Assembly: GCF_000255455.1 (NCBI RefSeq)
Contig: NZ_JH621257.1
Location: forward strand, 1 to 64,000
Direction of reading: 5' to 3'
Length of the DNA stretch: 64,000 nt
Source of the DNA: Aquimarina agarilytica ZC1
Lineage (GTDB): Bacteria; Bacteroidota; Bacteroidia; Flavobacteriales; Flavobacteriaceae
Numbering within the stretch: the stretch's first letter is position 1; the number at the start of each line of letters is the position of its first letter. Below, piece by piece: positions 1-8,151 of the stretch. The notes under the pieces are model-generated. The model did not search any database and was not told where the DNA came from. It saw nothing but the letters and a program-made list of their open reading frames with translations. Made by a program: the position numbers and the translations under genes.

Positions 1-1
1 A

Positions 2-631
2 CTAGCAATCACCATTATATTAATGCTTTTATGCGAAAATATTAAATTAAAATCGTATAACTTATTTATTCTAGGCTTAAAAAAGACAAAAATTAACACT
101 AAAAGTAATCTTACCACTGCCTTGCTGTTAATGGCGATGTTCATTTTAATGTTATTGCTCGTATCTCTGGATAGCAACCAAACTAATGCGTCACAACTAC
201 TAAAATATGGATCCATAGTAACAATCGTTGGAGGTATGACTGCTGCTTTTATTATGAAAATTTCTAAAGAGTTAGCTATTAAAAACCTATCCGCCACATT
301 AGTGGTTTCTCTTAGGTTTTATGGTTTATTAATCATTTCCTTGTTGGCATTAATCATTTCAAACCCCACACAACTTTTGGTTAAACCAATGCTACTTGTT
401 GAATTGTTTACACTCGCATTAACTTCAATGGCTTTACCCCTTTTCTTATTACAAAAAGCCTTAAAAACATTAAGCCCTTTATATGCTTCAATCATCATAA
501 CAGCCATTCCCGTGTTAACTTATTTCCTTCAGCTTATTACGGGCTATTATACCTTTTCTTCTATAAAATTGGGAATTACAATCTTATTCTGCATAACACT
601 ACTCTTTTTGGCCTATAAAAAGAAAAAGTAG
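2..631 (+). CDS. EamA/DMT-family permease, 5' end cut by window
   Basis: The frame is open from base 2, before the first ATG at 23, and the residues read there (LAITIILM) are hydrophobic and continue into the rest, so the gene starts outside the window. The visible part is about 210 residues with five or six hydrophobic segments and basic loops, ending in a KKKK tail. This looks like the second half of a 10-helix drug/metabolite transporter (EamA domain), an inner-membrane permease. The substrate cannot be told from sequence. The family call rests on overall pattern rather than a diagnostic motif; another multi-helix permease is possible. It is followed by a hairpin and then by a TetR regulator on the same strand. 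Confidence 0.6.
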   Translation, partial: LAITIILMLLCENIKLKSYNLFILGLKKTKINTKSNLTTALLLMAMFILMLLLVSLDSNQTNASQLLKYGSIVTIVGGMTAAFIMKISKELAIKNLSATLVVSLRFYGLLIISLLALIISNPTQLLVKPMLLVELFTLALTSMALPLFLLQKALKTLSPLYASIIITAIPVLTYFLQLITGYYTFSSIKLGITILFCITLLFLAYKKKK

Positions 632-711
632 TCCTGCATTCACTTTTACAATTTACACCTGCTTAAATAACTCATTCCCAAATAGGAGTAAAAATAGACA
701 CCTGAACTATA

Positions 712-769
712 ATACGATTTACTAACAAAAATTTCGCATATATGCTGAATTATTATCAGTAAATCGTAT
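712..769. repeat. Nested palindrome in intergenic DNA
   Basis: ATACGATTTACT (712-723) is perfectly inverted as AGTAAATCGTAT (758-769). The loop itself holds the palindrome GCATATATGC (about 736-745) flanked by TTC and GAA. It lies between the permease stop codon and the TetR promoter. It could be a terminator/attenuator for the permease transcript, a binding site, or the remnant of a small mobile repeat. There is no T-run after the outer stem, so a classical intrinsic terminator is doubtful. Confidence 0.55.
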
Positions 770-797
770 AATATAAAAAATAACAATTATAATTTGT

Positions 798-807
798 ACC
801 GAACGGT
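798..807 (+). promoter_or_regulatory. Probable TetR operator (ACCG-AA-CGGT)
   Basis: A perfect ACCG-N2-CGGT palindrome sits 21 bases before the ATG of the TetR gene. CGGTCTG/CAGACCG half-sites of this kind are common TetR-family operators. Its position at the presumed transcription start suggests autorepression of the two-gene unit that follows. Inferred from sequence only. Confidence 0.55.
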
Positions 808-828
808 CTGTTTGTTTATTTTTATAGT

Positions 829-1428
829 ATGAATTACAAGCATAATAAAGAAAAAGTAATCAAAAAAGGCATGGAACTATTTTGGTCTAAAGGCTTTCAC
901 AATTTGGGGGTTAATGAAATATGTAAAGAAACCGGAATGACCAAAGGTGCTTTTTATAATTCTTTTAAAAGTAAAGAAGCTTTTTTACTCACTACTATTA
1001 ACTCCTACGGGGAATTAATTGTAATTCATTTAAAGAATGAATTAGATAACAGCGAATTGTGTGCCTTTGATAAATTGGTTGAATTGTATAAAAATATGCT
1101 TACTGCACAAACAGAAAATAATTATAAAGGTTGTTTAGTCAATAATACGATGTCCGAAATGGGTGCTACGAACAATACTGTTGCTGATGCATTAAGCAAA
1201 CAGTTCACTAGTTTTTTAAAAGTTATTGAGCCAATAGTAAGCGAAGCACAGCAAAATGGAGATTTAATCCGTACTATTAGCTCAAATACATTAACAGAGA
1301 TAATACATACCACGTTTTTTGGTTTCTTGACAAGATCAAAAAGCACAAAGAATTCTGGTCATTTACTTATACTTATGACTTCATTTATAAATTCATTAAA
1401 ACCTAATTCCAATGCAAACAATTCATAA
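829..1428 (+). CDS. TetR/AcrR-family transcriptional regulator
   Basis: 199 residues, the usual length for the family. The N-terminal helix-turn-helix is clear at about residues 8-55: an EICKETGMTKGAFYNSF recognition region followed by K-x-KEAF. The C-terminal half is a helical ligand-binding/dimer domain with the segment YKGCLVNNTMSEMG, which is seen in the AcuR/NemR-like branch that responds to small reactive compounds. Its last 17 bases overlap the next gene, so the two are co-transcribed. A palindromic operator-like site lies just upstream. The inducer is unknown; the neighbouring NTF2-like protein is the likely target. Confidence 0.88.
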   Translation: MNYKHNKEKVIKKGMELFWSKGFHNLGVNEICKETGMTKGAFYNSFKSKEAFLLTTINSYGELIVIHLKNELDNSELCAFDKLVELYKNMLTAQTENNYKGCLVNNTMSEMGATNNTVADALSKQFTSFLKVIEPIVSEAQQNGDLIRTISSNTLTEIIHTTFFGFLTRSKSTKNSGHLLILMTSFINSLKPNSNANNS

Positions 1429-1768
1429 AATATGGGATACTTATAGAACTTGTTGGGCTAATAGTAACGCTATTCAAAGAACCGAAAAATTGAAAACAAT
1501 CCTAACTGATGACTTTGAATACAGTGATCCTAATTTTGAAGTTAAAGGATATGTGCAACTATCTGACTACATGCAACAATTTCAAGAACAATTTGAGGGA
1601 GCTTCATTTATCACCAATGAAATAAATACCCATCATAACAGATGCTTAATACACTGGAGTATGATTAACAGTACTAATGAAGTTATTAGCAATGGATCAA
1701 GTTTTGTGTTTTACGAAAATGATAAGCTGAAACAAATAACTGGCTTTTTTAAAGAAAGTGGATCCTAA
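1412..1768 (+). CDS. NTF2-like (SnoaL-type) protein
   Basis: 118 residues. The pattern is a helical N-terminus (TIHKIWDTYRTCWANSN), then DDFEYSDPNFEVKGYVQLSD, then beta-strands ending in ITGFFK. This matches the small cone-shaped NTF2-like/SnoaL fold used by enzymes and ligand-binding proteins. The start lies inside the TetR gene (17-base overlap), which implies translational coupling. It probably binds or converts the small molecule sensed by the regulator, but no catalytic residues can be assigned. A hairpin follows the stop codon. Confidence 0.65.
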   Translation: MQTIHKIWDTYRTCWANSNAIQRTEKLKTILTDDFEYSDPNFEVKGYVQLSDYMQQFQEQFEGASFITNEINTHHNRCLIHWSMINSTNEVISNGSSFVFYENDKLKQITGFFKESGS

Positions 1769-1774
1769 GAAATA

Positions 1775-1820
1775 TTAAATATGCTTAATCCATAATTTGA
1801 AATTGATTAAGCATATTTAA
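1775..1820. terminator. Hairpin after the TetR/NTF2 operon
   Basis: TTAAATATGCTTAATC (1775-1790) is perfectly inverted as GATTAAGCATATTTAA (1805-1820): a 16-bp stem with a 14-base loop, starting 6 bases after the stop codon. The stem is AT-rich and has no strong T-run, so it may end or stabilise the transcript. Confidence 0.5.
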
Positions 1821-1945
1821 ATAACAGCTATAAAGTCACAGTATGTATTGCCCAAGTACATTATCGATAAACCCACATTACGAACTATCAACTTTGTCAA
1901 ATAAATGAGACAATACAGACCGACCTAATATATGAATAAGAGAAT

Positions 1946-3247
1946 TTAAAACTCGTTTAGCAAGTTTACAATTTCAGAAAAACTAAGGCGCTGTTTCACC
2001 TCAGGTCGGGTACAATTGACAATTAATTCCTGGTATTTATTATATAAAATAGTATTACTTTCTTTTTCACTAACAAGATCTAATACTTCTTCTAACAAAC
2101 ATCCAAAGGCACTTACCTCAACACGCTCAATGCTATGAGAAATAGCTGAATTAACATCATAAAAAGAACCCGCTCCAAAATCTCCTAAAAGGCAATTGGC
2201 ATTTTTATTTATCAATATATTATGTGCATAAAGGTCTCCATGAGTAATTCCTTTTTCGTGTAGCTGCAAACACACCGAAGCAATACTTTTAGCTATTTTT
2301 AATAACTCCTCAAAGTTAAAAGCACATTGTTCATCATACACATCTCTAGTGCAGGTTTCCAAACTTGGCGGATTCCCTAGGTTCACATAATCGGCAGGAA
2401 TTAATTTCATTATCAAACCATTCTTCCCACCTGGATGTGCTTTAATTTTTCCTAAAATTGGAATCAAGTTTTTATGCAAACCTGCAGCAATACATACTTG
2501 CATTTCATCTTCGGGCCATCCATCACTTGTTACATCTCCTTTAAAAACTTTAATGGCAACATCTTCTTTTTTTGAATTCCAACTTGCTTTCGATATCAAT
2601 CCCGAAGCCCCTTCTCCTATGCGTTCTTTAATAGTAAAACCTTTCCAATCAAATGCTTCTAAATCATTTGACAATTGAATTTGATGAGAGGCAGGGTTCC
2701 CCTCAAATGCTACCCAAGACAACTTAGGCAACTCAAATAACCACTTAGGAATCTCCTTTAATTTGTTTGCCGAAATTCTCAGTAATTCTAAATTTACGCA
2801 TTGCGCCATTTCAGCAGGTAATTCTTCTATTTGGTTACCGGCTAACCCACATTTTTGAAGTAAACTCGCATTCCCTATACTTTTTGGTAATTTTTGCACC
2901 TTATTATCGGTTAAAATTAACCATCTTAATAATGGAGGGAATGCATTCTCAGGTACTTTTTGAATTTGATTGGATTTAAAACCAATCATACTCAAGCTAG
3001 AGCACTCCTTTAATATCCTAGGAAATTCGGTGAAATTATTATGAGCAAAAAAAATGATTTTTAAATGCTTAAGCTTAGAAATGCTATCCGGTAATGTAGT
3101 TAATTTATTATCTGATAAATCTAGTACTTCCAACGTTTCCGAAAGACTAATAATTTCTTCAGGAAACTCCTTTAAGCCACAGGCCAATTTTAAGCTTTTT
3201 ATCCCCTGTAATTGTCCTGATTTTAATTCCTCTAAAGTATGTGTCAT
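1946..3247 (-). CDS. Leucine-rich-repeat protein kinase fusion
   Basis: 433 residues with two parts. Residues 15-185 are about seven leucine-rich repeats of the bacterial/plant type (LxxLDLSDNKLTTLPDSI; LxxxGLAGNQIEELPAEM). Residues 204-433 are a eukaryotic-type protein kinase: glycine loop GEGASG (211-216), ATP lysine in VAIKVFKG (K233), catalytic loop HGDLYAHN (336-343) with D338, and DFG (356-358). HGD replaces the usual HRD, so it is a non-RD kinase. No signal peptide or membrane helix is visible, so it is probably cytosolic. It stands alone; the neighbours do not reveal a substrate. LRR-kinase fusions of this compact form are known in several bacterial phyla. The kinase call is strong, the role unknown. 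Confidence 0.9.
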   Translation of the reverse strand: MTHTLEELKSGQLQGIKSLKLACGLKEFPEEIISLSETLEVLDLSDNKLTTLPDSISKLKHLKIIFFAHNNFTEFPRILKECSSLSMIGFKSNQIQKVPENAFPPLLRWLILTDNKVQKLPKSIGNASLLQKCGLAGNQIEELPAEMAQCVNLELLRISANKLKEIPKWLFELPKLSWVAFEGNPASHQIQLSNDLEAFDWKGFTIKERIGEGASGLISKASWNSKKEDVAIKVFKGDVTSDGWPEDEMQVCIAAGLHKNLIPILGKIKAHPGGKNGLIMKLIPADYVNLGNPPSLETCTRDVYDEQCAFNFEELLKIAKSIASVCLQLHEKGITHGDLYAHNILINKNANCLLGDFGAGSFYDVNSAISHSIERVEVSAFGCLLEEVLDLVSEKESNTILYNKYQELIVNCTRPEVKQRLSFSEIVNLLNEF

Positions 3248-3385
3248 AGTTTAAAAATGATGATATGTAAATTTAACAAGAATAGTGTAATAGAAAATCT
3301 ATTTCGTTATGAAGTTCTCTAAATATAATTTTAAGAAATCATACCGCAATACAAAATTTAAATATGTCTTATAAAGAAATTGATA

Positions 3386-3418
3386 ATGTGAAACCTGCTT
3401 TATTTAATCAATTCACAT
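3386..3418 (-). terminator. Small hairpin at the end of the NHL gene
   Basis: ATGTGAA (3386-3392) is inverted as TTCACAT (3412-3418), overlapping the stop codon of the NHL-repeat gene. The rest of the 170-base gap (3248-3417) holds an AT-rich stretch with AGAAAATCTATTTCG, which resembles the core of the palindromic elements described elsewhere. Weak as a terminator. Confidence 0.35.
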
Positions 3419-4221
3419 CATCGTTCATATACACTAACTATTCCAGATTTGTAATTAACAACATAAAGTTGTTCCTTATAAATTAACATATCGGTAGGTT
3501 TTTTAATAGCTTCTGTTATTTCTTGAATTAGCTCATTTTCAAGAGAAACTACAAATACATGACTATTTTCAAAATCTGTAATAAACAGCTCCTTGTCTGC
3601 AACATAAATCCCCGTAGCAGCATTAATCCCTAAATTTTGCCCTAACACTTTTACAAACTGACCTGATTTATCAAATACTTGTACACGATGGTTATAGGCA
3701 TCAGCTACAAAAATGAACTCTTTGGTTATATGTACATCTGTTGGGTAATTGAACTTGCCTTCGGTGGTTCCTTTAGCGCCTATTTGTAACCAACTCGTTC
3801 CATTAAAAAAATGTACTGTGTTGCTATAAAAATTAGCTATAGCCATTTCCTTTCCTAATGTAAAAACTCCTGCAGGAGCATCCAATTTAGGAATATCACT
3901 TAAAAAAGCTTTCTTTCCTCCGGTATATGTCGAAATCGTATCTCTTCCATATTCTGGAATCAAAATTGTGTTTTCAGAAACCGCTATGTGCATAGGGCGA
4001 TCAAAATCAACAAGCTCTTTTTCTATTTTTCCATCTTCGTTAATTTGCACTAACCTATTATTATCTCCATCCGACAACCACAATTGATCATTTAAAACTA
4101 CTAAGCCAATAGGACCTACGTTGTCTAATTTTATTTCCTTTTTTAATTGCCAATCTTTTTTTGTTTTTGAGCATCCTACAAAAACTATACTAAGCAAAAA
4201 ACAACTTATAATTAACCTCAT
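3418..4221 (-). CDS. NHL-repeat lipoprotein
   Basis: 267 residues. The N-terminus MRLIISCFLLSIVFVGCSK is a lipoprotein signal with lipobox VGCS, so the mature protein is anchored to a membrane through C17. The rest is a six-bladed beta-propeller of NHL type, with repeats such as GxFNYPTDVHITKEFIFVAD and DAYNHRVQVFDKSGQFVKVLG. NHL propellers usually bind ligands or proteins rather than catalyse. Only one base separates it from the double-HMA gene upstream, so it is the last gene of that operon. This suggests a role in the same envelope metal-related process. Confidence 0.8.
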   Translation of the reverse strand: MRLIISCFLLSIVFVGCSKTKKDWQLKKEIKLDNVGPIGLVVLNDQLWLSDGDNNRLVQINEDGKIEKELVDFDRPMHIAVSENTILIPEYGRDTISTYTGGKKAFLSDIPKLDAPAGVFTLGKEMAIANFYSNTVHFFNGTSWLQIGAKGTTEGKFNYPTDVHITKEFIFVADAYNHRVQVFDKSGQFVKVLGQNLGINAATGIYVADKELFITDFENSHVFVVSLENELIQEITEAIKKPTDMLIYKEQLYVVNYKSGIVSVYER

Positions 4222-4222
4222 T

Positions 4223-4858
4223 CTAATGCGATTTTAAATTCGGGTTATTGTAATAACAACATACCGGCAAGGCTTCATAAACCTCTTTGGGAGCTGTTAT
4301 TTTTGCAGCATCATGCCCCGCTAAAGCTATATTTTTAGCAATTTTTTTAACAGAAATTTGCTGTCTATCGAAAGCTACTTCAAGCATTTTTGTTTCCACA
4401 TTCCAAAACGCTTTTTGAACACCTTTTGTAGACAAAGCGGCTGATTCAATACGTGCTTTACACATTTGACAATTCCCTTTAACATGAACCGTTTCTGTAA
4501 TCAATTGATCACTATCGGCATTTGAATTTACAGGAACCTCCAAGGTTTCCACAGCTCCATTTGAGCGTGTAATTTTTGCTGTTTTTGGTGTATAACCCGC
4601 TTTTTTAACCTGATTAACCACAGCATCCATTGTTAATTGTTTTTCTGTTGGATATTCAAATTTAAAATCCCCTGTCTGAATTTCAATTTGCACCTTTTTT
4701 ATTCCCTTAAATTCTTTGAACTTTTTTTCCAATCCATAAGCACAAAACGGACAGCCTAGCCCATCTACTTGAATTTGAAATTCATCCATACTTTTTTGAG
4801 CCGTAGCTGTTATCACAACCAATAAGCTTATAAGTAAACTATTTATTATTTTTTTCAT
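4223..4858 (-). CDS. Periplasmic protein with two heavy-metal-associated domains
   Basis: 211 residues with a cleavable signal peptide (MKKIINSLLISLLVVITATAQK). Two HMA ferredoxin-like domains follow: the first at about 25-95 with metal motif GLGCPFC, the second at about 118-185 with GNCQMC. Each CxxC pair is the usual site for Cu(I) or another soft metal. The C-terminus adds a CC pair (LPVCCYY). It likely carries or scavenges a thiophilic metal in the periplasm. It sits between an outer-membrane barrel (13 bases upstream) and an NHL lipoprotein (1 base downstream). The metal cannot be identified from sequence. Confidence 0.82.
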   Translation of the reverse strand: MKKIINSLLISLLVVITATAQKSMDEFQIQVDGLGCPFCAYGLEKKFKEFKGIKKVQIEIQTGDFKFEYPTEKQLTMDAVVNQVKKAGYTPKTAKITRSNGAVETLEVPVNSNADSDQLITETVHVKGNCQMCKARIESAALSTKGVQKAFWNVETKMLEVAFDRQQISVKKIAKNIALAGHDAAKITAPKEVYEALPVCCYYNNPNLKSH

Positions 4859-4871
4859 AATTACTAATTTT

Positions 4872-5636
4872 TTAAAATGTGTAACGTGTTCCTAAAAAAA
4901 CACTAAACTCTAATTTTCGTCCTTGAACAACATCATTAACCAGTGGCATTTGCACTGCTGCTTCCCAGGTAATATTTTTTAATGCATACTGTACCCCTTG
5001 TGCATACAGTAGTTGGTACCAATCTCGGTCCAACAACCAACTATTCGTATATTCAAAATATAAGTTAAGCTGCTTATTTGGATATTGTGGTTTTAAAAGC
5101 GGCAAACCAAAACCCAATTTCATTCGGAGTTCATCCAAATCGGCATTAGGCGACCAGTTATATCCCAATTCACTCGAAATACCATATTTTAAAGTTTCAT
5201 AACCTGCCACCAAGCCATAATAGCCTTGATATTCTTTAGTACTTTGTCCTATTAAATCGATGCGTTTTCCAGTAGGTAAGGTCTGTAAGGTTTTAGCCAC
5301 CATTCTAAAGGTTTTTCCTGTTTGATCTTTCCTAAAAAACTGATATTTCCCTTGTAAAATGATATCTGCTAATGCTGTTTCGTTAGACAATCCTTCCAAA
5401 TTATAACTCACTAAAGGAATATGCAGTGCCACCAATGAGTTTGAGGTAGGCAAATAATGCATCATTACAGGTGCATAAGTGCTTGTTCCTCGCTCCGTGG
5501 TTCTAATCTCGGTTAATGTTTTTACGGTAAAACTTTTTCCTCCGAGCATAATTGGTTTGTCTGCCGTAATAGGTGGTCCTTGTGCAAAAGCTTTACTAAC
5601 TAGCAATGACACAAAAACAATGATATATGTTTTCAT
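4872..5636 (-). CDS. Outer-membrane beta-barrel protein of a metal-handling operon
   Basis: 254 residues, signal peptide MKTYIIVFVSLLVSKAFAQ, then amphipathic strands with alternating aromatic residues, ending in FSVFLGTRYTF. The terminal phenylalanine is typical of outer-membrane barrels. It resembles the putative-transporter/MetA-type barrels that accompany copper or mercury genes in Bacteroidota, though no specific motif proves this. The start follows a clear signal peptide. Thirteen bases separate it from the double-HMA gene, so they are co-transcribed. Confidence 0.65.
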   Translation of the reverse strand: MKTYIIVFVSLLVSKAFAQGPPITADKPIMLGGKSFTVKTLTEIRTTERGTSTYAPVMMHYLPTSNSLVALHIPLVSYNLEGLSNETALADIILQGKYQFFRKDQTGKTFRMVAKTLQTLPTGKRIDLIGQSTKEYQGYYGLVAGYETLKYGISSELGYNWSPNADLDELRMKLGFGLPLLKPQYPNKQLNLYFEYTNSWLLDRDWYQLLYAQGVQYALKNITWEAAVQMPLVNDVVQGRKLEFSVFLGTRYTF

Positions 5637-5925
5637 TTATTTTAATATTTGACACATCCATAATAGTCCAAATCACTCGTGTTATAAACTATTAGAAATA
5701 CTATTGTTTTTAATTAGACATATACCAATTAAGCATTAAAACGACATAAAAATAAGTGCTATTTTCCTAATTAATACATTACAAAATGTTTCCGTAGCTT
5801 GAGCTATGCAAAAATTTAGCGTCTTGTACCTAGAAAAATATCCTATTATTTTAAAATATCTTTTTTAAACTTAATTGATATTATTTTTCATATCCCTTAA
5901 CGGGAGAAGAAAAACAAATTCTTAA

Positions 5926-6081
5926 ACCAGATTATGCAGAGTAACTTTGTTATGAGTATTGAAAGCTCAATAAAATCAAGTGCTTTCTTAATTTTAGCAT
6001 AGCACTACTATGCTTAATTAAAAAAATACAGTGAATACCGAGATTCCGATACGGAATAGATTTTCTATTGTATGCTCTGGT
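5926..6081. repeat. Palindromic intergenic element, copy A
   Basis: The 463-base gap 5637-6099 has no gene. Most of its right half is this element: ends ACCAGA...TCTGGT, an arm AACTTTGTTATGAG, and a centre GTGCTTTCTTAATTTTAGC followed by a second hairpin. In reverse complement the centre matches copies at 10719-10888 and 12238-12403 (for example GTGCTATGCT-A-AAATTAAGAAA). It begins 18 bases after the stop codon of the HYC_CC_PP gene. The left half of the gap (5637-5925) is AT-rich with nothing recognisable. Confidence 0.6.
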
Positions 6082-6099
6082 GCTGATTGAAACAATAAA

Positions 6100-6522
6100 T
6101 CAAATACGAAATACTTGAAAAAGCACACTCCTATCCCGAAGCAGTAAGGGAGGTGAATAATTTAAAAAGGGAACATTAGTTTGGGTTGCTACATACTCAA
6201 AATTGTCATTAACAAAGTGAAATTGAGTATGTAACAGTGACTTTGTTACATCAAAATCAACAGGATCCTTTTTTTGAAGCAGCTCGTTCTGAGCTTTTTT
6301 TTCGATATGTTTATTACTACAGCATGACTTTTTTGAAACGCTAGTGATCTTTTTAATAGCCTTTGAAGCTATTGTAGATGAACAGGTTTTAACGCTATCT
6401 GTAAAACTGTAAGCAATTAATTGTTCGCCACAAAAATGCGTACTAAAACTTAGCGAGCTTGTCGCCAATACCACCAGCAAGGCTAGTAATAGAGCACTTA
6501 TTTTTTGAAAAACTTTTTTCAT
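6100..6522 (-). CDS. HYC_CC_PP family protein (putative metal-binding)
   Basis: 140 residues with a signal peptide or membrane anchor (MKKVFQKISALLLALLVVLA). Three landmarks of the HYC_CC_PP family appear in order: HFCG (about residue 30, in place of HYC), SCCSNKH (about 68) and YSPPLLLRD near the C-terminus. Family members are small Bacteroidota envelope proteins often found beside heavy-metal transport genes; their histidine and cysteines could bind metal. An in-frame GTG sits one codon earlier (6525); I chose the ATG. It is upstream of the barrel/HMA/NHL genes on the same strand, though separated from them by a 463-base gap with a palindromic element. Confidence 0.75.
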   Translation of the reverse strand: MKKVFQKISALLLALLVVLATSSLSFSTHFCGEQLIAYSFTDSVKTCSSTIASKAIKKITSVSKKSCCSNKHIEKKAQNELLQKKDPVDFDVTKSLLHTQFHFVNDNFEYVATQTNVPFLNYSPPLLLRDRSVLFQVFRI

Positions 6523-6705
6523 CACATTACAAAAATACGAAAAACAAAATTCCCAGATAGCTTATTTTCCATCGTATAAGATTCTTTTTCCTGTAGGTTA
6601 TATAAATAACGACAAAAATCAGTCCACATTACATTTTTATAAAATTGACAAATACAATTTCTGGTTTTTTAGTTGGTTTGTTTAAATTTGCTCCACATTG
6701 CGTAA

Positions 6706-6791
6706 GGGGTTGCAGCGGCATCCTTTTTTATTTTTTGCCTTTATTTATTGTATTCATTGGCAAAAAATAAAAAAGATATAGCGGAAGACCC
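6706..6791. repeat. Long inverted repeat upstream of serS
   Basis: The gap 6523-6826 contains CTTTTTTATTTTTTGCC (6723-6739), perfectly inverted as GGCAAAAAATAAAAAAG (6759-6775). The stem is flanked by GGGGTTGCAGCGGC on the left and TAGCGGAAGACCC on the right, which partly extend the symmetry. It is followed by CGACCCGATAGGGG. The arms form a 17-bp stem with a 19-base loop, and the second half has a T-run in one direction and an A-run in the other. It may terminate transcription between the flanking genes or be a dispersed genome repeat. No promoter for serS is obvious. Confidence 0.55.
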
Positions 6792-6826
6792 GACCCGATA
6801 GGGGTACGCCCAAATAACAAAACAGC

Positions 6827-8098
6827 ATGTTACAAGTAGCATTAATTAAAGATAATTTTGAAGCCTACATTAAAGCACTTCAAAAACGAAATATAGACGC
6901 CAAACCTTTACTTGAAAAAGTACTATTATTAGATGAAAACCGAAGAGGTACGCAAGCTAGTATGGACGAAAAATTGGCTGAATCCAATAAATTATCCAAA
7001 GAAATTGGCATGCTATTTAAAAGTGGTGAACAACAAAAAGCCAACATTTTAAAGGAAAAAACGGGACAATTAAAAGAAGCTACCAAATCACTAGCTGAGC
7101 AACTAAATAACATCCAAGAGGAATTAAATAGTTTATTATATACTATTCCGAATATTCCTGATGAATTGGTTCCTGCCGGTAATACTGATGAAGATAACGA
7201 AGAGGTGTTTGCCGAAGGTGAGGTTCCTAAATTACATGATGCTGCCTTACCGCACTGGGAATTAGCAAAAAAATATGACCTTATTGATTTTGAATTGGGG
7301 GTTAAAATTAGTGGCGCTGGATTCCCTGTTTACAAAGGAAAAGGAGCGCGACTACAACGTGCTTTAATTAACTACTTTTTGGATAAAAATACAGCCGCTG
7401 GCTATAAAGAAGTACAAGTACCTCACTTGGTGAACGAAGCCAGTGGGTATGGTACTGGGCAATTACCCGATAAGGAAGGGCAAATGTATCATGTTACTGG
7501 AGATGACCTTTACTTGATCCCAACTGCCGAGGTTCCTATTACAAACATGTTCCGCGATGAATTAGTTAAAGAAGCTGATTTACCAATTACCTATACAGGT
7601 TACACGCCTTGTTTCCGTAGAGAGGCTGGATCCTATGGTGCCCATGTACGTGGTTTAAACCGTTTACACCAATTTGACAAAGTGGAAATTGTTCGTGTTG
7701 AAAAACCTGAAAATTCATACGCTGCTTTGGACGGCATGGTGGAGCATATTAAAGATATTTTACGGGAACTTAAATTACCTTACCGTCTATTACGCTTGTG
7801 TGGTGGCGATTTAGGTTTTACTGCTGCTATTACTTATGATTTTGAATTATTTTCGACTGCTCAGGATCGTTGGTTAGAAATTAGCTCTGCATCAAACTTT
7901 GAAACCTTTCAAGCAAATCGTTTAAAATTACGTTTTAAAGATACCGATGGTAAAAATAAATTGGCTCATACTCTTAATGGAAGCTCATTGGCTTTACCTA
8001 GAGTTTTGGCCGGTATTTTAGAAAACTACCAAACCGAAGATGGCATTAAAATACCTGAGGTTTTAGTTCCTTATTGTGGTTTTGATATGATTAATTAA
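6827..8098 (+). CDS. serS: Seryl-tRNA synthetase
   Basis: 423 residues, normal length. It charges tRNA-Ser (and tRNA-Sec where present) with serine using ATP in the cytoplasm. Residues 1-110 form the tRNA-binding coiled-coil arm (charged heptads such as KLAESNKLSKEIGMLFK). The class II core follows, with motif 2 FRREAGSYG and the linked LNRLHQFDKVE. Motif 3 is LNGSSLALPRVLAGILEN. The start ATG gives the usual MLQVALIKDNFE beginning. An inverted repeat precedes it and a TPR gene follows 53 bases later. Confidence 0.97.
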   Translation: MLQVALIKDNFEAYIKALQKRNIDAKPLLEKVLLLDENRRGTQASMDEKLAESNKLSKEIGMLFKSGEQQKANILKEKTGQLKEATKSLAEQLNNIQEELNSLLYTIPNIPDELVPAGNTDEDNEEVFAEGEVPKLHDAALPHWELAKKYDLIDFELGVKISGAGFPVYKGKGARLQRALINYFLDKNTAAGYKEVQVPHLVNEASGYGTGQLPDKEGQMYHVTGDDLYLIPTAEVPITNMFRDELVKEADLPITYTGYTPCFRREAGSYGAHVRGLNRLHQFDKVEIVRVEKPENSYAALDGMVEHIKDILRELKLPYRLLRLCGGDLGFTAAITYDFELFSTAQDRWLEISSASNFETFQANRLKLRFKDTDGKNKLAHTLNGSSLALPRVLAGILENYQTEDGIKIPEVLVPYCGFDMIN

Positions 8099-8151
8099 CG
8101 ATTGATTTCATATTCGCATAAAAAACGTACGCATTTTGCTATCTTAGCTTT

